A stretch of 64,000 bases of DNA. Origin: Tenrec ecaudatus (taxonomy: Eukaryota; Chordata; Mammalia; Afrosoricida; Tenrecidae). The translations under genes and the position numbers were made by a program. How positions within the stretch are numbered: position 1 is the first letter of the stretch; every line of letters starts with the position of its first letter. Of the stretch, positions 55,550-64,000 are shown in pieces. Where the stretch lies: contig NC_134531.1 in the NCBI RefSeq assembly GCF_050624435.1, positions 256,074,812-256,138,811 on the forward strand, read 5' to 3'. The notes beneath the pieces were generated by a model. The model did no database searches. It worked only from the letters and a program-made list of their open reading frames with translations, and was not told where the DNA came from.

Positions 55550-56785
55550 GAAATGTTACCTAATAGCCAAGTGAAAAACACATTTTTATTTAAAAAAGTG
55601 AATGATTAGGCTTCTTTTGGTAATTCTTCAACAAAGATTCGTGGAAAATGAACATGTGCTGAAGCTATGGTTCAAGAAAGGCTTAAGAAAATGTCTGACT
55701 TGTGGATCCAGTATTTTGGAGATGATAGTCTGGTTTAAAAAGTAAATAACCTACATCATCAGAGGTACTAGCTGAAGATAAGTGAATGCTAAAGTCAGTA
55801 ATTGAAGAACTGGAAAATGAGTATTATAGATAGATTTGTAAGAAACTGCAAGTTATGAACTTAAGATCATCTTATTCCTATTCTTCCTGAAAGAATCTTA
55901 GGAAAAGAGAATTGTCCCAATGGTTCCTGGAAATTTCCCTTTGAAACTACTGAATCTAAGCAGTGAGTTGAAATGTATTAGAGGTGAACTCTGGCTCAAA
56001 TGATCTTCCAAACTGATTATACCCCTACTTCTTATTATGGTTTTTGATCAACAATTCAGAGCAAATGTCACACATGGGATTTTGGTTTTGTTAAAGAGAC
56101 ACATCCTACACAATTCCACCAAGTTTCAAAGACTAGCACCTCTTGGCCCAAATGAGAATTGCCCTTAAGGGTCTCCCTGGAGACAAAACTCTCACACAAT
56201 AAGATTAGTTGAGGTCTTTGCTGTGCCTGCTGCTAAAATTCTTGCTCTCTCATTCGTTTCCAATATATATTGATTGAAAAAGTTCCTACACACCAATTTC
56301 AATCTTATCTTACCATCTGTTTTTCTAAGGGATCCAAAGTTTTCTATAAAAAAGAAATGTTATAAAATTGTTCAAAATGAGTAAAAATTCCCTATGCCTT
56401 TCTAAAAGTGAAAATTGATATAACATTTTGAAATAGTGTTCATTACATCTTAAGTTAATTATATACATACATGGCATATGATTTAGAATTCATATATATA
56501 TATCCTATAGAAATGTACTACACATGCTAATTATTTAAAATTAAAGAAATAAAAGTAAACAGATTATCAGTACTTAGATACTGGACAATGATTATGTCTA
56601 GACTTATGGCCATAAGTGTATTATAAGTAAAACATTATTGCCATAAAATCATATAAATCTTCATTAAATAAAAATATGAAGATATTTTGAGATATTTTCA
56701 GTTTCTAGCTATACAGTACTGAAGGTGGTATTTGTATCTCTCAAAATATTCTATAAAGAATTCTGTATGACTGAGTTTATGCATG
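55550..56785. other. Unassigned AT-rich DNA
   Basis: No supported gene or repeat. Confidence 0.5.
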
Positions 56786-56794
56786 CCTAAGTAG

Positions 56795-57480
56795 GAGTTT
56801 TAACACCCCCATGATCACTTTCCCTTTCAATGTTATTTGGGTTTGAGGAACAAGAGAAATCTAAAGGGGCAAGATCAGGGCATTAAGATGGACATGGTGA
56901 GTTTTACAATGAAGTTGTAATAGAATAGCTCATGGCACCTTCAAAGGATGAGTAAGTACAAGAGGGAAAGCAACCTCAGAAGAAATGTCCTGACCATATT
57001 CTCATTAATGCAGTCTTCCGTTTCTCTCTCTCTCTCTCTTTTTTTTTCTCAGAATAAATCCCCATTATCATCGGATGCTTCTCAGGAAAACCTATCAAAA
57101 TTATCCCTCTGGAATTTTAAAACAATAATCCCATACATTTCTGAGCTGACCTCTCCTCCTTTGATTTAACTGGTCCAGTAAACTGAAGCAAATATTTAGA
57201 CTTGTCTTCGTTCTCTGAATCATCTTGGTAAAATTCAGGATTTGTTCCTCGTTATGGGAAAGTCCATAAAAAACCTCTTCACTAGCTTTGGTCTTGCTTC
57301 AAAGACTGATGAAAATCGGGTCACTGGGCTGACTGGTCTTTGTCATCCATCAGAAAAAATATTGCTAAGATTTTCCCTTGAAATTGATAACATTAAACTG
57401 TGTGAAATGAAACTTGGGTTGCTATCTCATCAAAGTGAAGCCTAATACTTTCTTTCTCCAGTTTCCAGACTTGAGCCACA
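56795..57480 (-). pseudogene. Mariner transposase fossil 3
   Basis: Minus strand. Near 56870 the translation gives PDLAPLDF, then FLFLKPK after a one-base slip, matching the mariner PPYSPDLAPSDFFLF block. Near 57060-57140 it gives EG.ILIGFPEKH, matching the mariner 'EGIILIDFL' segment upstream of it. The CT tract at 57020-57050 lies between. The lineage looks different from fossils 1 and 2, and the orientation is opposite. No inverted terminal repeats were found. Confidence 0.65.
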
Positions 57481-57484
57481 GTTT

Positions 57485-58625
57485 CTTTACTCTGTGGGTC
57501 TTTCCTTCTTCCCTCCCTTAACTCCTTTCTGAGGTCTTCCAAACACCCCTTCAAATGCGTATATCTTATAGCATGTGGGTCACATGATACATCATGTATG
57601 TATATATCTTACATTATGTGGGACACAGCATGGCTGAAAAACATTGTTTCAAAACTTCACTAATGTGAGCAGCTATCTGCCCATTTGTGTTTTGTTAAAA
57701 TTTTGATATTATTCGTTACCTGAAAAATCATTTTTTATGACACATGCAAAAAAATCAATTTTCCTTTTGAAGGTACCCTAGTGAAAAAATACAGTGTCTT
57801 ATTGAGAAAATTTGCTTTCAGTCATGCACCAATTGTAGAGATATGATTAAATGTGTTTGGAATACTCTTAATTATGTAAGAACTGTAACCTGGTAATAAT
57901 TGGGAAAGGTTGGCTTGTTTTGAAAACCCTGGCTAACACAATAATCCTTTATGATATTTCCTGTAAAAGGATATTTCAAGGAGCTTATGATATTGATTTT
58001 TGACGGAGATGCAGAGTAAGTGATATTTACTTAAAATTTGCAAATATAAAAAGTATCTATATTTGTTACTTTTAAATAAAAAATTTAAACATATACCACT
58101 CATAGATTCCTGTGGTTTCTTTTTAACTTATTTGTTTTATTTAATTTAAATAAAATCTTTTCTCAATTCTTTATTTCAGGAGAAAACCTCTTGTTAATAA
58201 AATTAAGTTACAGATAGATCTAATAGAAAACAGCTAATATAATATAAAACTGATGATATAAAATTGATTTAAAAAACTGTTGTGTTTTTCACTTTACAGT
58301 GTAGCACCCCACTACTGAAGCATTTCCTTGAAAAATTACTATATCAATACCACTTTTAAATATCAAGATGTGATATAAACTACCAATAGATGTTTATCTA
58401 CTTACTAATAATTATCTCCAGCTCTCAGAACATAGTTAAAGTATTATTTTCCTTTGAGATTTAGTTTCAATATATCACCTATTCAATAAAGTCATATTAA
58501 CTACTTTGAGAAAAATATGTTTCCTATGGGCTTATAGCTACCTAGACTTGTAATTTATATATTCTAGTAGTGCACATTATTTTAAGAGGAAAGCTAACTC
58601 TTTCATCTTTATCAGTTCTAAGGAA
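57485..58625. other. AT-rich DNA, nothing recognised
   Basis: No supported gene, RNA or repeat. Confidence 0.55.
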
Positions 58626-58627
58626 AG

Positions 58628-59372
58628 ACCATTGGCGGTGCAATGGTTAAAGGCACTGTGTTAGGGTTCTCTAGAGATTAAATTAGGTTGCTGATAATTA
58701 TATATATATTTATAAAGATAGATATATAACACAAGAAATGAACAGTTAAATTATAAGCAGATATATAACACAAGAAATGAACAGTTAATTATAAAGCAGT
58801 ACAGATGGCTCAGTGCAACTCACTCCCGTGAGAGAGTTGTGAGACACTGGCAGTCCTCCAAGTCTTGAGGGCTGTCCGGTCATCCTCTGTAGAGAGAGAG
58901 CTAGGCTATCCCAGCAATGGCAGCAAACAGCAAGGCAGGTCACCAACTGTCAGTCCCTAGCTCCGGAGATGTAAATTTCATCCGTGTGATGTTAAAGGGA
59001 CCTCAACTTACAGTGACACAGTCCACAGGCTAGGCGTCCCACAGGTAGTATGCCCTTTAAATTGAGGCACAGGACAAGCAAGGCAGCCTCACACTGGTCC
59101 GATGATTAAAGAACGAGAGACAAGAAAGGCGAGGCTCACCAAGCCGCTTATCTCGCTGCCCTTCCATTAATCCCACTTGTGTTTATCGGCCAGGTTGGCA
59201 CAATAAACTATCTCAGGCACCAACAAGTAATGAAAACTCCGTGGGAGAAGGAGGTTTCTTTCTGTTTCCATAGTGATTACAGCCATGGCAAGCCAATGGG
59301 GAAGTTCTCCTCCACAGTACATGGTCACTGTGAGTCAGAGTTGACTCCATGGGAATGACATTTTTGCCTCTA
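58628..59372 (+). repeat. AfroSINE split by an LTR
   Basis: The head 'ccattggcggtgcaatggtt' ends at 58656 and the body resumes at 59216 ('aactccgtgggagaaggagg', 'gtcactgtgagtcagagttg', 'actccatgggaatgac'). The LTR between them is flanked by 'ggcac' on both sides. Confidence 0.8.
58657..59215 (-). mobile_element. Solo LTR, ERVL-type (MLT2-like), subtype 1, inside AfroSINE
   Basis: A 559-bp LTR with TG..CA ends and a perfect 5-bp duplication 'ggcac' (58652-58656 and 59216-59220). It is the third copy of the 16094/30915 type. It is younger than the SINE it entered. No internal viral sequence is present. Confidence 0.85.
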
Positions 59373-59374
59373 TA

Positions 59375-61080
59375 CACTGGTATACTTATATTTGTTTATA
59401 TACATAAAGTTTAAGGGAATGTGATATAATGTTATTAATCATGTAGAAACTTTTTCAATCGTTGATATGTTACTAAATAAACATAAATAAGACATATAAT
59501 TATTAGCACCACTATACAAATTAAGTTGAAAAATTTTGTGAATTAAATGGCTTCATTTTCCTTAAATGTTCCAAAAAATTAACTCATAAAAGTGAAGTAA
59601 ATATATATAGAAAAAGGTGGTTATACAGTGGGAAAATTGATATTATATTCCTTAAAAATACCATTTTCTGTGTTTAATATTGAATAAAACTTGCCTGTGG
59701 TCGCTTGGAAGGGAAAGAGTGTACTGACTGTGTGCTAGAACCAATAGATAGGAGTGTGTGATTCTAAGGCCATTGGCTGAGTTTTCTAGAAAAGTGACAA
59801 GTAGATGAGCTCTGAAACATTGGCCCTGTTTGCAATCATAAAAGAAAGAGAGCACAAAAATCTAAAATCTTTGAAATTGCAACTTGGTAAAAGGAATGAT
59901 GTCACACCACCTACAAGGAAAAGATAAAATTTTAGATGGCATAATTGGCCGCAGAGACAATATAGACTCATTGTAGAGTCAAAGAAAAAATGAGTCTGCA
60001 TCATTCTTCAGTCTCTTAAAATGACCTAGGAAATATTTCTGTTGAACACAATGTAAAAATAGTAAGGGCATGCACACATTAAAAGGAGGCAGATAATCTC
60101 AATGTATCTGTAATCAATTGATAATGAAGCCTATCTCAAATGTGTGTGTGACTCTATATATGTGTGTGTGTGTACGGTCTTGGCACATAAATCTCAGACA
60201 CATTATGCTTCATAGAATTTTGTATATTCCCATTCAATTTTTTACTTAAAACTATAATTTTAATATTTGCATCTCTCATCTTTCCTTTTATGATTAAATG
60301 AATAGTGGGCTTTTATGTCTTCTTTGTGAGTAAATGTATTTAATACCTTACTAGAGAAAAGTCAATATTTCTGATCAATTGGAGAACTGCAGTTTAATCT
60401 CCCTCAGGATTATTTGAATTTGATGTATAAGCATTCTGTCCTGGTTCATTTTACATAAGTTGCTTGTTTCCATCAAATTAGAACAGAAATAGAACTCCTA
60501 TGAGAATAGATTTAAAATTCTTTATTAAATAATTTTATGTATGTGTGTGTGATCAGCTTCACTAATATCTACTCTCAAAGTTGGGTCCTAGGTTGGATAA
60601 AAATGTAAAGTAGAGTAGTAAGTAAACACATAGAAAAAGGTTTGTAGGCGCTTTTAGCTTTGTTGATCACCACAAAGAAACTCGAAGAAAGTTTACAAGC
60701 ACAAAACACAATTTAGAAATATTTAAGATTATTAGTAAGTATGTTACACTGAGTCTGTAAAGCAGCATAAAGTCTGGGAATTGAATGACAGGTCATGAAT
60801 ATGTGTTCTATGATTAAAATTAGTCAATTGCTGACCTGATTTACAATTCTTCCCCATGTACAGACCAAGTAAATATTTAGTACCTACTTTGCTGTCCATT
60901 ACTTACAGTATCCATGTTCAACTTTTCTCTGTTTATTTCATGCTGTCACTGGCCTCAACCACCCCAGGGCCCATCCAATCCATTGTAGTCTCCTATCTTG
61001 ATTCAGTTAGGACAGTTTGCACTGTGAGGTCTGAGGTACGTAAAATAGCAAACAACCTTCTGTAGGCAAGCTGGGCCTCC
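59375..61080. other. AT-rich DNA, nothing recognised
   Basis: No supported gene. A (TG)n run lies near 60140-60175. Confidence 0.5.
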
Positions 61081-61099
61081 CTTTACCAATTTGTTCCTT

Positions 61100-61480
61100 A
61101 CAATTGTGGTAAACAGAGAAATTTATATAGATAAAATGGTATACACAATTTTAGAAGTGGGAAAATCCAGTCCAGTTGGGCATATGTTAAGCTAGAGGTT
61201 TCTCCTAATTGGCATAGCTGAGGGGGTTGTTGAATTAGGAAGCAAGAAGATGAAGCTGGAAGACCACAGACTGGTGGATGCAGGAATATGAATTCAGGGT
61301 CAACAGGTCAATTGTGTGGCTGTAGAGGTCATTGAATCCAAGATCAGTAGTTCAGATGTCAGGCAGATTTATAGCTCAAGCCCAAAGAACTGGAAGCCAA
61401 CAAGTCAGATGCAGAATCCAGATACAGCAAGAAGTAAACAAACAAATTCCCCAAAGTGTTTACTCATCTACTCATACAGG
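61100..61480 (-). mobile_element. ERVL-type LTR (MLT2-like), subtype 3, partial
   Basis: Shares 'gctcaagcccaaagaactgg', 'agccaacaagtcagatgcag' and 'atccagatacagcaagaagt' with the copies at 27956 and 49790. It stops where the next LTR begins. Confidence 0.6.
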
Positions 61481-61491
61481 AATGGGGCCTA

Positions 61492-62194
61492 TGTTCAACT
61501 GAGTTTTCTAGTGAAGCAACATTATATATAGATAGATATATCACAAAAATGGCTCATAAATTTGTAGAAGCTGGTAAATCAAATCAGGAATCCATTCTAA
61601 AGGTCAGATGTTCAGTTGCTAAGCTAAAGATGCCCCTACTTTGTGTACCTACAAGGCTGGAGCTCCAGGAAGCAGGAAGAGTAACCAGAAAGATAAACCA
61701 AGAAGATGAAGAAATTAGAGTAGACCACAGATTGATGGATGCAGAGGCAGGTAAACACACTGTTAGCAGGTGAGGCAATTGGGTGCAGAGTCCAAAGAAG
61801 CCAAGGTCAGGTGGTCTCATAGCAGGTCACATAGCAGCAACCATCTGCTGATGGCTTCTGGATCAGCAGGCAATATGGTGAACTATTGGCTCAAGTCTAA
61901 AGCACAAGATGCTAATGAATCAGATACAGGATCTCGATCTGGCAAAAAAGTGAGCTAGATTCCCCACTTGTGTAGAAAGTAGACTACATGCCTGAAGAAA
62001 TTCCTTCCAATTACACAGGGCTATGACTGAGTAAAAGGGCTTCACTCAAACCTAGTATTTCTACAACTGCTTGGCTGCTCACAGCTGATTCCATTATGGA
62101 GATGATTCGTTATGTAAGGGCACATTAGTGGGGATTACCCACAAGCTGCTGAAATCCTAGCCTCGCCAAATTGACACAAAATCTAATTATCACA
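61492..62194 (-). mobile_element. ERVL-type LTR (MLT2-like), subtype 3
   Basis: A 703-bp LTR. On the minus strand it begins TGTGATAATTAGATTTTGTG and reaches 'caatttggcgaggctagga', close to MLT2 starts. It adjoins a partial copy of the same subtype in the same orientation. Plus-strand frames across it (for example 61456-61773, 105 codons) have no viral domain. Confidence 0.7.
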
Positions 62195-62199
62195 GAAGT

Positions 62200-64000
62200 T
62201 AGAAGTAAATTTGAAAAAAAATGCATTCTTGCATCTAATTTGCATTACATATACACCTGTGAAGTAACCATAGAGCCATCTTTCCCTTTCAAATAGAGAG
62301 TTATAATAATTTAAGGGTTTCCTTATAATATCATTCTTCTGTGTTCCATGTCTGTTTATAGAGTGCTGGGTATGCGGGGACCAATGACTGAAGACTGGGG
62401 CAGCCGTACTGCTAATGAGGCTCTGTATCTTTCTCTTCTGTGGGATTCCACGCACCTGCAACTTATCAACACGTGTTATGTGTTTTCTTTTGATGTTTGT
62501 CTTTTAACACAATAACGGGCTGCAGCAAGGGGGTTACTGCCAGAACCAAAATCCCTTGCTGTTCACTGCCTGAATGAATAAAGAATAGAAAGAGGAAAAG
62601 TAAGAATCTAGGAATTCGAATATATTTTTAGGACAAAGCTAGGACACTGAGCAAAGCTAACTCCTAAGATTCTATTCATTATATTGAACAATGTATAATA
62701 TTCTTTTATCTCCCAGTAAGATTTTAATTTCTTTCAGAACTTGGAGTTTAAAATTGATATAATTAAAATCTTTACAGATAATTAGCTTTCTTTTTAGGAA
62801 TTTTTTTTCTTTTGAGAATTACTTTATGGGTTTTTTCAAGGAGTAATCAGATTGATTGTTTTTTTTTTCTACTGTTAACAATACAAACCAAATTCCTGTG
62901 ATGGGCATTATACTCATAAAGCCTTGTAGATAATTTGAGATAATCAGAGTTTTCTTTATTTTTACTGTTCCTTGAGAATAAAATAATGTACAGAAATTGC
63001 AGCGCTTATTTCTTCATAACAGTGAACATATATAATTGTACTTTACAGTCTATCTATATATGATATATGTCTGTATTATAAAAATTTACTATATAGTCTA
63101 TATCTAGATTTATGATGTTCTTTGTCTTTTCAAAAATATTTACACAGAAACAGTTGTGGCTGTATGTACACAATATTAGACATTCTCTTGCAATTAATAG
63201 TATCTTTATGTTAAATATCTACGCCAAGAATTATGCTTCACAGAAGTAAGTTGCCTAGCATTTTAAACATTTTCTATTTAATAAACATCTTTGAGGCACA
63301 AATAACAAATTATAGAGGGAGAGCTCTCGGTTTTTCTCATTGTCCTACTCCAAAAACATAAAATTATGTTTAGACGGATTAATTATTTATATTTAGAATT
63401 TAAATTTATATTTAAATCTATTCATTAACAACATCTCTGTAAGAAGCACTTTTGACTCAGGTGGCAAATGTCTATTGATGACCCTTATAACGTCAGACAC
63501 CACCATTTATTAGAACCCTGAGTGGTAATTATGATGAACATGCATAGTTCAGACAGATTTTAAAAAGCTGTAAAGTGATTTGCTTCAAACAGTTTCTCTC
63601 GCTCATGGCCATAATAAAAGAGCCCTATGGAAGCATTTAAAGATTTGCTTTCTTTGAACACTTTCCTTCTAGAGTAGTAGTGATTTCACAAAAGTCTCTA
63701 AAAAATATTTTTAACTTGTAATTTTCAAGACTTAGTTGTTTGCAAAGTTAATATACATAAATAATTAATTTGAATATATTGTTTCTAATGTACTGTTTTT
63801 ATGCTTAAGCGATAAGTGTTGCTACAAAAGCAGTATCAACCTAAAATGCAGCATGCCCATAATAAGAAAAACTAAAACAGTTAAACATATGTTTATAGTT
63901 ATGAAGATATAGATAAATATTTGTATATCTACTGATATAATTAATCTTAAATGTACATAAAAGGATCCAGTGCATATTAAATAATTATTTTGATTGTCAA
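62200..64000. other. AT-rich DNA, nothing recognised
   Basis: No supported gene, RNA or repeat family. The part 62350-62590 is less AT-rich than the rest but was not identified. Confidence 0.5.

Noticed and set aside
57242-57445. A 67-codon plus frame with a plausible protein start
   Set aside because: It is antisense to mariner fossil 3, so the open frame is a shadow.
58657-59215. First read as an L1 3' end because of the 'gttctctagag' start
   Set aside because: TG..CA termini, 5-bp duplications at several copies and no poly(A) show it is an LTR.
61456-61773. A 105-codon plus frame
   Set aside because: It crosses the boundary of an LTR and is on the strand opposite to it. It has no viral or host domain.
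1-64000. A bacterial-style gene system or defence island
   Set aside because: Base composition, snRNA copies, SINEs and LINEs are all those of a mammalian nuclear genome. There are no operons or ribosome-binding sites.

Overview
The window looks like gene-poor nuclear DNA from an afrotherian mammal. The base composition is AT-rich with very few CpG dinucleotides outside one island, as in a mammalian intergenic or intronic region. About 25 copies of a tRNA-derived SINE match my memory of AfroSINE (RTE-related 3' end, ending in forms of 'tatgagtcggaatcgactc..ggcagtg'). Several fragments of an RTE-clade LINE with the same 3' end lie beside them. AfroSINE and RTE copies are old and diverged, which argues for a fast-evolving afrotherian (tenrec, golden mole or elephant shrew) rather than an elephant; this species-level guess is weak. 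I found no protein-coding host gene I can support. One exon-like segment (53170-53387, minus strand) is the only candidate.

The dominant feature is a full-length LINE-1 on the minus strand (about 32840-41682, 8.8 kb). It has a CpG-rich 5' UTR starting with a YY1-type motif, an intact ORF1 (375 aa), a 42-nt spacer, an intact ORF2 (1274 aa, with all endonuclease, reverse transcriptase and Cys-rich residues I checked in place), and an unusually long 3' UTR (about 2.6 kb). That 3' UTR holds a 247-bp tandem duplication, two G-quadruplex-type tracts and two successive L1 3' ends. A 13-bp target-site duplication flanks the element. Six further partial 3' ends of the same lineage lie at 11095-11790 (-), 11795-11965 (+), 21850-22045 (+), 25095-25742 (+), 51250-51580 (-) and 54080-55400 (-).

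Layout. 1-9 kb: AfroSINE fragments in AT-rich DNA, an RTE 3' end, a GA microsatellite and an old L1 ORF2 piece. 9-17 kb: a mariner fossil, ancestral L1M 3' ends, a class II solo LTR with a perfect 6-bp target duplication, L1 and RTE fragments, and an MLT2-like solo LTR. 17-32 kb: scattered AfroSINEs, RTE pieces (one with a 5' inversion), an LTR nested in an LTR, a U6 pseudogene and another LTR. 32.8-41.7 kb: the full-length L1. 42-51 kb: RTE pieces, a U1 snRNA retropseudogene inside an RTE copy, a hAT-type MITE, an LTR, and a three-level nest (mariner, LTR, AfroSINE). 51-64 kb: L1 3' UTR remnants, a third mariner fossil, an AfroSINE split by an LTR, two adjoining LTR copies, then featureless AT-rich DNA.

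The parts are not an operon-like system. They are a layered record of retrotransposition. RTE and AfroSINE, ERVL-type LTRs and L1 overlapped in time, and L1 is the only element that still looks capable of movement. It is also the likely source of the enzymes that copied the U1 and U6 RNAs.
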